This document shows, piece after piece, positions 1 to 6,789 of a DNA stretch of 8,739 nt (its first letter is position 1; every line of letters begins with the position of its first letter). The stretch comes from Roseomonas sp. Lineage in GTDB: Bacteria > Pseudomonadota > Alphaproteobacteria > Acetobacterales > Acetobacteraceae. A model generated the notes under the pieces. It saw only the letters and a list, made by a program, of their open reading frames with translations. It ran no database searches and was not told the DNA's origin. Both the position numbers and the translations under genes were made by a program. Where the stretch lies: the NCBI GenBank assembly GCA_020249415.1, contig JADCFR010000369.1, forward strand, positions 1 through 8,739. The letters run 5' to 3'.

Positions 1-682
1 CGGGCGCCGGGCCGGAAGCCGCCATCAACGCGGGCAAGGCTTGCAATATGGCGGCGCCCGAATCGCGCACCAAAGCCGCCACCGCCGCGCTATCCTTGCG
101 GTCCAGCGCACGGGCCAGGCTGGCGCGCAACGCCGGCGCCAGCGCCGCCGCATCCAGCAAAGCGGGCGTCAGGCTGGGCAGCATCACATCCAGGCTGACA
201 GGGGCAACGCCAATGGCGGCCAAGGCTTCCACCGCCACAATCGCCACCTCCGCATCGGCTTCAATCGCATCGCTGCCGATCACTTCAATCCCAGCCTGGG
301 GAAGCTGGCGTTCGGGCGCCAATTGTGTGCCGCGCACGCGCAGCACCTGCCCTGCATAGCAAAGCCGCAAGGGGCGCGGTTCAGCCGCGAGGCGTGTGGC
401 GGCAATGCGCGCCACTTGCGGCGTGGTATCGGCGCGCAGCCCCATCATGCGCTGGCTGACGGGGTCCATCAGGCGGAAGGTCTGGTCTGCCACCGCAGCG
501 CCCGAACCCGTCAGCAGGCTGTCTTCAAATTCCAACAGCGGCGGCTTCACGCGTTCATAGCCGTGCTGGGCAAAGGCCGCCATCATGGCTTCCACCAAGC
601 CGGCCTCTCGCGCCGCATCGGGCGGCAGCAGATCGGCAAAGCCAGCGGGCAGCAGGGCGGGATTGGGCAAATCTTCGGTCAT
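1..682 (-). CDS. hisZ: ATP phosphoribosyltransferase regulatory subunit HisZ (3' end missing)
   Basis: HisZ is a catalytically inactive relative of histidyl-tRNA synthetase. It pairs with a short HisG to form the first, feedback-regulated enzyme of histidine synthesis in the cytoplasm. The reading frame is open from the ATG at 680-682 to the left edge, giving 227 residues of a protein usually about 370-390 long. Visible features are the N-terminal NPALLPAGFADLLPPDAA segment (residues 7-24), the class II synthetase-like motif RADTTPQVAR (83-92), RLCYAGQVLR (106-115) and QAGIEVIG (129-136). No Shine-Dalgarno sequence is visible before the ATG, but an in-frame stop lies at 734-736 and no ATG or GTG occurs between it and 682. 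The N-terminus is typical of the family, so this start is the best choice. The gene follows a terC gene on the same strand after 56 bases and could be co-transcribed with it. Family assignment is firm; the C-terminal third is not visible. Confidence 0.93.
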   Translation of the reverse strand, partial: MTEDLPNPALLPAGFADLLPPDAAREAGLVEAMMAAFAQHGYERVKPPLLEFEDSLLTGSGAAVADQTFRLMDPVSQRMMGLRADTTPQVARIAATRLAAEPRPLRLCYAGQVLRVRGTQLAPERQLPQAGIEVIGSDAIEADAEVAIVAVEALAAIGVAPVSLDVMLPSLTPALLDAAALAPALRASLARALDRKDSAAVAALVRDSGAAILQALPALMAASGPAP

Positions 683-703
683 GAACAGGGGCAGGGTTTG
701 GCA

Positions 704-733
704 GGGGCGGCGCGGCTCGGCAAGCCCCGCCCC
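704..733. terminator. bulged GC-rich stem-loop between terC and hisZ
   Basis: On the plus strand GGGGCGG (704-710) pairs with CCGCCCC (727-733). After a 3-base bulge, GGCT (714-717) pairs with AGCC (723-726), leaving a 5-base loop. It sits five bases past the terC stop, where a terminator would lie, but there is no T-tract on either side. It could be a weak or factor-dependent terminator, an mRNA-stabilising 3' hairpin, or a leader structure for hisZ. Only the structure is seen; the function is inferred. Confidence 0.3.
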
Positions 734-738
734 TCACC

Positions 739-1425
739 TCAGCCTGATCGAGTGAAATTACCCCCGCGATCAGGGATCAGCCGCTCGGCATGGCCGTGGC
801 CTGAACCAGTCAGATAGCCATAAAGCTGATGCGCGCCTTCATAGGTCATTTCAATGCCGATCCAGGCAATCAGCGCCACGCCCGCATAGGCAATCCAGCG
901 AAACCGCGCGAGCAGCCGGGCGATGATGGAAGCGGCAACCCCCATCAGAATAATGGAAACCCCAAGCCCCAGGATCAGCATGGGCAGATTGCCGCGCGCA
1001 ATGCCCGCAATCGCCAGCACGTTATCGAGCGACATGGACACATCGGCGATCACGATCTGCTTCAGCGCCTGCGCCATCGTCTTGCCGCCGGCGCCATCCT
1101 CATGCCCTTCGGGGTCTTCTTCCTCGGCCTTTTCCTCGCGCAATTCCTTGAAGAAGCCATAAGCGATCCAAAGCAGCAAAAGCCCGCCAATCAGCATTAG
1201 CCCCGGCACTTCCAGCAGATAGACCGCGAAGATGGAGAAAATCACCCGCAGCACGGTGGCGAAGATCATACCGAACAGGATGGCGCGGGAACGCTGCGCA
1301 GCGGGCAGGCCGGCCGCCGCCAGGCCGATCAAAACGGCGTTGTCGCCTGACAAAACGATATTGGCGAACATGATCTGGCCAAACGTGGCCAGATTAAAGT
1401 TTTCCAGGATAGTCGAAAAATCCAT
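739..1425 (-). CDS. TerC/YjbE-family integral membrane protein (downstream copy)
   Basis: This is a 228-residue inner-membrane protein of the TerC superfamily. Members are named for tellurium resistance, but several are now linked to Mn2+ export or metal delivery to exported enzymes. The hallmarks are the paired acidic motifs LSGDN (D28, N29) in the first membrane helix and IADVSMSLDN (D128, D134, N135) at the start of the second half. These reflect the family's internal duplication. Hydrophobic helices surround a charged, His- and Glu-rich cytoplasmic-type loop at roughly residues 90-110. An upstream in-frame ATG would add 11 residues, but the ATG at 1425 has a GGAG seven bases before it and begins with the family-like MDFSTILENF, so I chose that. 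It lies 115 bases after a paralogue in the same orientation. The length is ordinary for YjbE-type proteins. Family membership is clear; the transported ion is not shown by the sequence. Confidence 0.9.
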   Translation of the reverse strand: MDFSTILENFNLATFGQIMFANIVLSGDNAVLIGLAAAGLPAAQRSRAILFGMIFATVLRVIFSIFAVYLLEVPGLMLIGGLLLLWIAYGFFKELREEKAEEEDPEGHEDGAGGKTMAQALKQIVIADVSMSLDNVLAIAGIARGNLPMLILGLGVSIILMGVAASIIARLLARFRWIAYAGVALIAWIGIEMTYEGAHQLYGYLTGSGHGHAERLIPDRGGNFTRSG

Positions 1426-1456
1426 CACAAGACTCCGGGCACGCAAGCCCGCAGCC

Positions 1457-1475
1457 ACGCGTAAACATTACGCGT
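1457..1475. promoter_or_regulatory. perfect 8-bp inverted repeat upstream of terC (candidate operator)
   Basis: ACGCGTAA (1457-1464) and TTACGCGT (1468-1475) are exact reverse complements with a 3-base spacer, centred about 40 bases upstream of the downstream terC start. The arms are less GC-rich than the surroundings, which suits a dimeric regulator's site. A short RNA hairpin is the alternative. No regulator is recognised from the sequence. Confidence 0.35.
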
Positions 1476-1485
1476 CGCGCTGGCC

Positions 1486-1500
1486 TGCCCCGGCGGGGCA
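1486..1500. other. small hairpin in the terC-terC gap
   Basis: TGCCCC (1486-1491) pairs perfectly with GGGGCA (1495-1500) around a 3-base loop. It lies between the candidate operator and the terminator-like hairpin. No T-tract follows in the direction of the terC genes. It may be an mRNA processing or stability element; the function is unknown. Confidence 0.25.
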
Positions 1501-1517
1501 AAGAGTAACCAGAATAT

Positions 1518-1538
1518 GGCGGGGCGTGAAGCCCCGCC
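1518..1538 (-). terminator. strong hairpin just after the upstream terC stop
   Basis: GGCGGGGC (1518-1525) and GCCCCGCC (1531-1538) form a perfect 8-bp, all-GC stem with a 5-base loop, two bases past the stop codon of the 273-residue TerC gene. Read on the minus strand it is followed by an interrupted T-rich stretch (ATATTCTGGTTACTCTTT) rather than a clean U-run. It is probably a partial terminator or 3'-end stabiliser that sets different levels of the two terC messages. Confidence 0.42.
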
Positions 1539-1540
1539 GA

Positions 1541-2362
1541 TCAGCCATGGGCAGCAGATGAACCCCGCCGCGCCTGCCGAACCACATCGGCCACGAAGGC
1601 CGCGACGCCCGTATAGACCACCAGTTGCAGGAAGGTGACCCCCACCCAAAGCCAGACCGGGAAGACCCCCGGCAGGGCCAGGAAGCCAAGCGGCAGGAAA
1701 AGATAGGCATAGGCCTCGGCCACTTGCTGCGTGACCTGCTGGGTGCCCTCATAAATCATCTGGCCCGCCACATACAGGATAATGAGCAGCCCGACCCAGG
1801 CAATCCAGCGATGCTTATCGAGCAAGCGCGCAATGAAGGTTGCCGCAACGCCCATCAGCACCACGGAAACCGCAAGCCCAATGATCAGAATATAGGGGTG
1901 ATCCTTGGCCGCCCCGGCCACCGCGAGCACGTTATCAAGCGACATGGAAACGTCAGCGACCAGAATTTGGGTAATGGCCTGACGCAGCGTCTTTTTCGGC
2001 GCGCCTGGCACAGCGCCATTCTCCAGCGCTTCCACCCCCTCATGCTGTTCGGTCACGCTCGCATCACCATGGCTGCCGCCATCGCGCAATTCGCGATACA
2101 TTTTCCAGCAGACCCAAAGCAGCAAAACGCCACCCGCCAGGACGATCCCAACGATTTGCAGCAATTGCACGGTGATGGACGCGAAGCCGATACGCATCAG
2201 GGTCGCCGCGATAATGCCCCAGAAAATCGCCTTTTTGCGCTGTTCCGGCGGCAAGCCCGCCGCCGCCATGCCCACCACGATGGCGTTATCGCCGGCGAGC
2301 ACAACGTCAATGAACAGAACCATGAGAAGGGGCTGCAGCCAGTCAGGGAACGATTCCAACAT
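1541..2362 (-). CDS. TerC/YjbE-family integral membrane protein (upstream copy)
   Basis: This second TerC-superfamily protein of 273 residues is a paralogue of the next gene downstream. It carries the same duplicated motifs: FIDVVLAGDN (D19, D25, N26) in the first helix and VADVSMSLDN (D137, D143, N144) in the second half. It also has the shared AAAGLPPEQRKKAIFWGI stretch after the first motif. Between the halves is a longer hydrophilic loop with several His, Asp and Glu residues (about residues 90-120), which could bind metal or face the cytoplasm. The C-terminal part adds more hydrophobic segments than the shorter copy, which accounts for the extra length. The ATG at 2362 is preceded by GGAA at a loose spacing, so the ribosome site is weak, but the protein starts directly at the conserved N-terminal helix. 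It is divergent from purB. A membrane role in metal-ion handling is inferred from the family; tellurite resistance is unlikely to be its main job. Confidence 0.9.
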   Translation of the reverse strand: MLESFPDWLQPLLMVLFIDVVLAGDNAIVVGMAAAGLPPEQRKKAIFWGIIAATLMRIGFASITVQLLQIVGIVLAGGVLLLWVCWKMYRELRDGGSHGDASVTEQHEGVEALENGAVPGAPKKTLRQAITQILVADVSMSLDNVLAVAGAAKDHPYILIIGLAVSVVLMGVAATFIARLLDKHRWIAWVGLLIILYVAGQMIYEGTQQVTQQVAEAYAYLFLPLGFLALPGVFPVWLWVGVTFLQLVVYTGVAAFVADVVRQARRGSSAAHG

Positions 2363-2499
2363 TTTGATTTTTCCGGCGTGGGTTGCTTACTGTTACATTC
2401 CCAATAGCGAGGCCTTGGCCGGGCCGCAAGCCGGGGCCTCCTGCTTGCCTTGCCGGGCTTATGGGGCCAGAGAAAGGGCGCCTTTCCGGAGTCTCCGCC
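2363..2499. promoter_or_regulatory. divergent control region between terC and purB
   Basis: These 137 bases must hold the promoters for the leftward terC genes and the rightward purB. The AT-richer part (2361-2405) is the likely promoter core, but no strong -35/-10 pair can be defended. A bulged stem lies nearer purB: GAGGCC (2409-2414) with GGCCTC (2435-2440), continued by CCGG (2419-2422) with CCGG (2431-2434), would sit in the purB leader. The purB Shine-Dalgarno GGAG is at 2488-2491. I saw no match to the yybP-ykoY manganese riboswitch known upstream of some terC-like genes. Confidence 0.45.
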
Positions 2500-3834
2500 A
2501 TGGTCCCGCGCTATTCCCGCCCGCAAATGGAAGCCATCTGGGCCCCCGCCAATCGCTACCGCATCTGGTTCGAGATTGAGGCCCTGGCGGCAGAGGAAAT
2601 GGGCCGCATCGGTACCATCCCGGCAGAGGCCGCGCGCATCATCCGCGAAAAGGGGGCCCCGCGTGCCGCTGGCATTACGGATGCCGATATCGCCCGGATT
2701 GATGAGATTGAACGCGTCACGCGCCATGATGTGATCGCCTTCCTGACCTGGATGGGGGAAGGCATCGGCCCGGAAGCGCGCTTCATGCACCAGGGCATGA
2801 CATCTTCCGATGTGCTGGATACCTGCCTTGCCGTGCAAATGACGCAAGCCGCGGATTTGCTGATTGCGGATCTGGATGCGCTGCTCGCCGCGCTGAAGAC
2901 CCGCGCGATGGAGCATAAATTCACCCCCACCATCGGCCGCAGCCACGGCATTCATGCCGAACCGACCACTTTCGGCCTGAAGCTTGCCGGGCATTACGCT
3001 GAATTCGCGCGCAACCGCGCCCGGCTGGTCGCGGCGCGGGCCGAGGTCGCCACCTGCGCCATTTCCGGCCCTGTCGGCACTTTTGCCAGTGTTGACCCGC
3101 GCGTTGAGGCCTTTGTCGCGGCCACGCTTGGCCTTTCGGTGGAACCGGTCTCGACGCAAGTCATCCCGCGCGATCGCCATGCGGCGTTCTTCGCCGCGCT
3201 GGCCGTGGTGGCCAGCGGCATCGAACGGCTCGCGACCGAAGTGCGCCATTTGCAAAGAAGCGAAGTGCGCGAGGCCGAGGAATTCTTCCATGCCGGGCAG
3301 AAGGGTTCTTCCGCCATGCCGCATAAGCGCAACCCAGTGCTGAGTGAAAACCTGACCGGGCTCGCGCGGTTGGTGCGCGGCTATGTGGTGCCAGCGCTGG
3401 AGAATGTCGCCCTTTGGCATGAACGCGATATCAGCCATTCATCGGTGGAACGCGTGATCGGCCCGGATGCGACGATTGCGCTTGATTTCGCGCTGATGCG
3501 CCTGACCGGGATGATGGAAAAGCTCACCATCTATCCCGCGCGCATGCAGGCCAATCTGGAAAGCCTGGGTGGCGTTGTGCATAGCCAGAAGGTGCTGCTG
3601 GCACTGACCCAGGCGGGCATGAGCCGGGAAGATGCCTATGCCACCGTGCAACGCTGCGCCATGGCCACCTGGCAGGCTTTGGGCAGCGCGGGGGCCAAGG
3701 ATTTCCGCGCCAATCTTTTGGAAGATGCCGGCGTGGCCGCGCTGATGGATGGCGCGGCCCTGGATCGCGCCATGGATCCCGCGCGCGATTTTGGCCATGT
3801 CGAGACCATTTTCGCGCGGGTTTTTGGTGGGTAA
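2500..3834 (+). CDS. purB: adenylosuccinate lyase PurB
   Basis: This 444-residue cytoplasmic lyase releases fumarate in two purine steps: SAICAR to AICAR, and adenylosuccinate to AMP. It belongs to the fumarase/aspartase superfamily and is of the short bacterial type. The superfamily signature GSSAMPHKRNP (residues 269-279) holds the mobile-loop serines. Other active-site segments are MTSSD (100-104) and GRSHGIHAEPTT (146-157), which contains the conserved catalytic-type histidines. The frame is open further upstream, to an ATG at 2383, but the ATG at 2500 has GGAG eight bases before it and begins at MVPRYSRPQMEAIWAP, the usual N-terminus, so the extra 39 residues are rejected. The gene ends three bases from the serA stop, tail to tail. 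No damage or missing key residue is seen. Confidence 0.96.
   Translation: MVPRYSRPQMEAIWAPANRYRIWFEIEALAAEEMGRIGTIPAEAARIIREKGAPRAAGITDADIARIDEIERVTRHDVIAFLTWMGEGIGPEARFMHQGMTSSDVLDTCLAVQMTQAADLLIADLDALLAALKTRAMEHKFTPTIGRSHGIHAEPTTFGLKLAGHYAEFARNRARLVAARAEVATCAISGPVGTFASVDPRVEAFVAATLGLSVEPVSTQVIPRDRHAAFFAALAVVASGIERLATEVRHLQRSEVREAEEFFHAGQKGSSAMPHKRNPVLSENLTGLARLVRGYVVPALENVALWHERDISHSSVERVIGPDATIALDFALMRLTGMMEKLTIYPARMQANLESLGGVVHSQKVLLALTQAGMSREDAYATVQRCAMATWQALGSAGAKDFRANLLEDAGVAALMDGAALDRAMDPARDFGHVETIFARVFGG
3778..3825 (+). terminator. terminator-like hairpin and T5 inside the last codons of purB
   Basis: CCCGCGCGCGA (3778-3788) can pair with TCGCGCGGG (3812-3820) with a 2-base bulge. 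A TGG/CCA inner pairing adds to it, and TTTTT (3821-3825) follows at once. The stem-plus-U-run resembles an intrinsic terminator but lies before the purB stop at 3832-3834. Full termination there would give a message without a stop codon, so it may be weak, act as a pause, or be chance. Confidence 0.25.
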
Positions 3835-3837
3835 GCG

Positions 3838-5424
3838 TTAAAACCGCAAAGGCGTCGCGCGCACCACCAAGGGCAGGCGCCGCACTTCCGCCAGCACCGC
3901 TTCCGGCATTGGGCCATCCAGCCCAACCAGGCAGATGGCGTCGCCCCCCGGTGCGGCGCGGCCCAGATGCAGCGTGCCGATATTGATGCCCGCTGCCGCG
4001 AGCGCCGTGCCGAAACGCCCGATGAAGCCGGGCTTATCCTGATTGGTCACGTAAAGCATATGCGGCGCGAAATCAGCTTCCACCGCAATGCCCTTGATCG
4101 CCACCAGACGCGGCTTGTTTTCCGCAAGCAAAGTGCCCGCGATGGAGCGCTGCCCCTGATGGGTGCTAACCGTGATGGTGAGCAGGGTTTGATATTCGCC
4201 GCGCCGTTCCAGCACCGTTTCCGCCACGTCAATGCCGCGTTCCTTCGCCAGCACTGGCGCATTCACCATATTCACCGCGCCCATTTGTGGCGTCAGCACG
4301 CCGGCCAAAGCCGCCGCCGTCAGCGGGCGACGGTTCAGCTCCGCCGCATGGCCTTCATATTCAATGCGGATCGCCTTGATCGCATCATCCTGCCCGGCTG
4401 AAAGCTGCCCCGCCATGGAACCGAGCAAGCGCGCCAATTCCATATAGGGTTTCAGGCGCGGCGCTTCTTCCGCGGTGACGCTTGGCATATTGATGGCGTT
4501 GGAAACCGCGCCAGTCAGCAGGAAATCCGACATTTGTTCGGCGACTTGCAGCGCGACATTCTCCTGCGCCTCATTCGTCGCCGCGCCAAGATGCGGGGTA
4601 CAGACCACATTTTCCAAGGCGAAAAGCGGGCTGTCGGTAGCGGGTTCGACCTCGAAAACATCAAGCGCCGCGCCGGCCAAATGGCCGGATTGCAGCGCCT
4701 CGGCCAGCGCAACCTCATCCACCAGGCCGCCGCGCGCGCAATTGATCAGCCGCGCGCCCTTTTTCATACGTGCGATATTCTCACGCGAGAGGATATTGCG
4801 CGTCTGCTCGGTCATGGGCGCATGCAGCGTGATGAAATCAGCCCGCGCCAGCAATTCAGGGAGTTCCACCTTCTCCACACCGATTTCCACGGCGCGTTTT
4901 TCCGAAAGGAAAGGATCGAAGGCAATCACCTTCATCTTCAACCCATTGGCGCGATCAGCGACAATGCCGCCGATATTGCCGCAGCCGATCAGGCCAAGGG
5001 TTTTGGCGAAAAGCTCCACCCCCATGAAGCGATTCTTTTCCCATTTGCCCGCCTTGGTGGAGGCCGAGGCTTCCGGCAATTGCCGCGCCAGTGCGAACAT
5101 CATCGCAATGGCGTGTTCGGCGGTAGTGATCGCATTGCCGAAGGGCGTATTCATCACGACAACACCGCGCGCGGTGGCGCTGGTGACATCCACATTATCC
5201 ACGCCAATACCGGCGCGGCCCACCACTTTCAAACGAGGTGCCGCTTCCAAAACTTCCCGCGTGACCTTGGTGGCGGAACGCACCGCAAGCCCATCATACG
5301 CACCAATAATGGCGCGGAGTTCGGCGGGCGTCAGGCCAGTTTTCACATCGGCTTCAATGCCGCGCTCACGAAAAATCGCAACCGCGGCGGGGCTGAGCTT
5401 GTCGGAGATCAGAACGCGCGGCAT
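3838..5424 (-). CDS. serA: D-3-phosphoglycerate dehydrogenase SerA (long form with ACT domain)
   Basis: SerA oxidises 3-phosphoglycerate to 3-phosphohydroxypyruvate with NAD+, the first committed step of serine synthesis. The product has 528 residues, the usual size of the long type. In order it has an N-terminal substrate-binding part, the NAD-binding fold with GxGxxG as GCGNIG (147-152), catalytic Arg in CARGGLVDE (R231), the acidic residue region DVFEVEP (255-261) and catalytic His in TPHLGA (H278). A regulatory intervening domain (about 320-450) and a C-terminal ACT domain beginning near MLYVTNQDKPGFIGRF (456-471) follow. The ACT domain suggests feedback inhibition by serine, as known for the family. 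The frame extends upstream to 5481, but that start would overlap serC. The ATG at 5424 lies five bases after the serC stop and begins MPRVLISDKLSPAA, which is typical. Translational coupling with serC is likely. Confidence 0.96.
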   Translation of the reverse strand: MPRVLISDKLSPAAVAIFRERGIEADVKTGLTPAELRAIIGAYDGLAVRSATKVTREVLEAAPRLKVVGRAGIGVDNVDVTSATARGVVVMNTPFGNAITTAEHAIAMMFALARQLPEASASTKAGKWEKNRFMGVELFAKTLGLIGCGNIGGIVADRANGLKMKVIAFDPFLSEKRAVEIGVEKVELPELLARADFITLHAPMTEQTRNILSRENIARMKKGARLINCARGGLVDEVALAEALQSGHLAGAALDVFEVEPATDSPLFALENVVCTPHLGAATNEAQENVALQVAEQMSDFLLTGAVSNAINMPSVTAEEAPRLKPYMELARLLGSMAGQLSAGQDDAIKAIRIEYEGHAAELNRRPLTAAALAGVLTPQMGAVNMVNAPVLAKERGIDVAETVLERRGEYQTLLTITVSTHQGQRSIAGTLLAENKPRLVAIKGIAVEADFAPHMLYVTNQDKPGFIGRFGTALAAAGINIGTLHLGRAAPGGDAICLVGLDGPMPEAVLAEVRRLPLVVRATPLRF

Positions 5425-5429
5425 CGGCC

Positions 5430-6602
5430 TCACGCCCCCGCCATTTCGGCCTGCACGCTGGCCAAGGCCCAATCGAGCCACGGCAACAGCGCCTTGATAT
5501 CTGCCGTTTCAACCGTGGCACCACCCCAGATGCGAAGCCCCGGCGGCGCATCACGATAAGCGCCGGCATCCAGCGCCACACCTTCCTTCTCCAGCAAGGA
5601 AGCGATCTTCTTCGCCGCCGCCGCCTGGGCTTCCGCCGACAGCGCCGCGAACCAAGGCGCGGTGATGGTCAGGCAGATGGAAGTGCAGGAACGTGTCGCT
5701 GCATCCTGTGCGAGGAAGCCATAGCCAGCCCCCGCCGCGACCCAATCCGCAATGGCAGCGAGATTGGCTTCGCTTCGCGCAATCAACCCCTGCAACCCGC
5801 CCATGCTTTCCGCCCAACGGAGCCCATCCAAGGCATCCTCAACGCAGAGCATGGAAGGTGTGTTGATGGTTTCGCCCTTGAAAATACCCTCGCTGAGTTT
5901 GCCGCCGCTGCTGAGGCGAAAAATCTTCGGCATGGGCCAGGGCGGCGCGTAGCTTTCAAGCCGCGCGACAGCGCGGGGCGATAGCGCCAACATGCCATGC
6001 GCGGCTTCCCCGCCCAGCACCTTCTGCCAGGACCAGGTCACCACATCCAGCCTCGCCCAGGGCAAATCCATCGCGAAGGCCGCGCTGGTTGCGTCACAAA
6101 TCGCCAGCCCTTCGCGATCGGCGCTGATGAAATCCGCATTCTTCAGGCGCACACCGCTGGTCGTGCCATTCCAGACAAAAACCACATCGCGCTTGGGATC
6201 AACCGCGCCAAGATCAGGCAGCTTGCCATAGGGCGCATCAATTACGCGCGCATCGGCAAGCTTCAATTGCTTCAGGATATCGGTCGCCCAATCCTTGGAG
6301 AAGGATTCCCACACCAGCACATCAACGCCGCGCGCACCGAGCATGGACCACATCGCCATTTCCACCGCGCCCGTGTCAGACGCCGGCACAATGCCCAGCC
6401 GCCAATCGGCAGGCATCCCAAGGATCGCTTTGGACAGCGTAATCACCTCAGCGAGCTTCGCCTTGGGTGTGGCGGCGCGGTGGCTGCGGCCAAGCAGCGC
6501 GCCTTCCAAAGCTGCCAGCGTCCAGCCGGGACGCTTGGCGCAGGGGCCAGAGGAAAAACGAGGATTGGCCGGGCGGATCCCCGGCTTGATGGCGCTTGCC
6601 AT
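5430..6602 (-). CDS. serC: phosphoserine aminotransferase SerC (alphaproteobacterial type)
   Basis: SerC is a PLP-dependent class V aminotransferase. It converts 3-phosphohydroxypyruvate and glutamate to phosphoserine and 2-oxoglutarate, directly after SerA. Many SerC enzymes also act on the pyridoxal phosphate precursor 3-hydroxy-4-phosphohydroxythreonine. The 390-residue protein starts with the typical [18 protein letters not shown]. It has GRSHRAA (38-44), the PLP-phosphate region PASDTGAVE (73-81) and the Schiff-base lysine K194 in [10 protein letters not shown]. These features and the length match the longer form common in alphaproteobacteria rather than the roughly 360-residue enterobacterial form. 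The ATG at 6602 has AAGGGAG seven bases upstream. It is the first gene of a serC-serA operon with a 5-base gap, so both enzymes of the route are made together. The leader contains a switch-like structure, listed separately. Confidence 0.95.
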   Translation of the reverse strand: MASAIKPGIRPANPRFSSGPCAKRPGWTLAALEGALLGRSHRAATPKAKLAEVITLSKAILGMPADWRLGIVPASDTGAVEMAMWSMLGARGVDVLVWESFSKDWATDILKQLKLADARVIDAPYGKLPDLGAVDPKRDVVFVWNGTTSGVRLKNADFISADREGLAICDATSAAFAMDLPWARLDVVTWSWQKVLGGEAAHGMLALSPRAVARLESYAPPWPMPKIFRLSSGGKLSEGIFKGETINTPSMLCVEDALDGLRWAESMGGLQGLIARSEANLAAIADWVAAGAGYGFLAQDAATRSCTSICLTITAPWFAALSAEAQAAAAKKIASLLEKEGVALDAGAYRDAPPGLRIWGGATVETADIKALLPWLDWALASVQAEMAGA

Positions 6603-6609
6603 GGTGCGG

Positions 6610-6678
6610 CTCCCTTCCAGAAGCGAATGCGCCCCGGTGGGGGGGCGTGGCCCGGCTTCTGGTTACGCCTGGGAAGGG
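6610..6678 (-). promoter_or_regulatory. serC leader with alternative pairings around the Shine-Dalgarno
   Basis: Read on the minus strand, CCAGAAGC (6662-6655) pairs perfectly with GCTTCTGG (6624-6617). An inner hairpin CGCCCC (6647-6642) with GGGGCG (6635-6630) lies between the arms. This leaves the Shine-Dalgarno AAGGGAG (6616-6610) free just after the stem. Alternatively CCCTTCC (6678-6672) pairs with GGAAGGG (6618-6612), extended by AG/CT across a single bulged base, which hides the Shine-Dalgarno. The two pairings share bases 6617-6620 and exclude each other. A serC leader RNA motif has been described in alphaproteobacteria; from memory this may be an example, but I could not compare it with the model. 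Confidence 0.5.
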
Positions 6679-6711
6679 GCGGGAATCAAGGGCAAGGCGC
6701 GAAAGTAAGTG

Positions 6712-6736
6712 TGGCGCAGCGCATAGTCTTGCGCCA
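6712..6736. promoter_or_regulatory. perfect 7-bp inverted repeat in the serC/Bug divergent gap
   Basis: TGGCGCA (6712-6718) and TGCGCCA (6730-6736) are exact reverse complements with an 11-base spacer that is locally AT-richer (it includes CATAGTCT). The arm-to-arm geometry, with centres about 18 bases apart, suits a dimeric DNA-binding regulator placed between two divergent genes. No regulator gene is in the window, and promoters could not be assigned with confidence. Confidence 0.32.
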
Positions 6737-6759
6737 TGCTCCCCGCGCCAAGGGGCGCC

Positions 6760-6789
6760 ATGACCCCTGAAAACTGGGAGGTTTCGTGA
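6760..6789 (+). CDS. possible 9-residue upstream ORF overlapping the Bug gene start
   Basis: An ATG at 6760 encodes MTPENWEVS and stops with TGA at 6787-6789. That stop overlaps the Bug gene ATG (6789-6791) in the arrangement TGATG typical of translational coupling. AAGGGG (6750-6755) could act as its ribosome site at a short 4-base spacing. An in-frame ATG at 6736 would make a 17-residue version, without a visible ribosome site. Its last codons contain the main gene's own GGGAGG. AGGGG (6751-6755) can also pair with CCCCT (6764-6768). It may be chance; nothing shows that it is translated. Confidence 0.2.
   Translation: MTPENWEVS

Noticed and set aside
41..817. Plus-strand frame of 258 codons over the left end
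   Set aside because: It is antisense to hisZ and the end of terC, with an Arg/Gln/His-rich translation; the minus-strand HisZ motifs explain the region.
1426..1540. Possible yybP-ykoY manganese riboswitch before a terC gene
   Set aside because: Riboswitch control is known for some TerC/YjbE genes, but neither this gap nor 2363-2499 shows the conserved core I would recognise, only simple inverted repeats. A covariance-model scan would settle it.
739..2362. Tellurite-resistance operon
   Set aside because: Only TerC-like genes are present, without terA, terB, terD, terE or terZ. Isolated TerC/YjbE proteins are better linked to metal-ion handling.
2197..3438. Long open frame (413 codons) on the minus strand opposite purB
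   Set aside because: It overlaps terC and purB and has a low-complexity, Arg/His/Gly-rich product with no recognisable fold. It is the usual antisense shadow in high-GC DNA.
5425..5481. Upstream start adding 19 residues to SerA
   Set aside because: It would overlap the serC coding region and the added residues are not family-like. The ATG at 5424, five bases after the serC stop, gives the typical N-terminus.
4475..5559. Two overlapping plus-strand frames of about 340 codons opposite serA/serC
   Set aside because: Both lie antisense to well-supported enzymes, have biased compositions (Ser/Ala/Arg or His/Arg/Gly) and lack ribosome sites; they are shadows.
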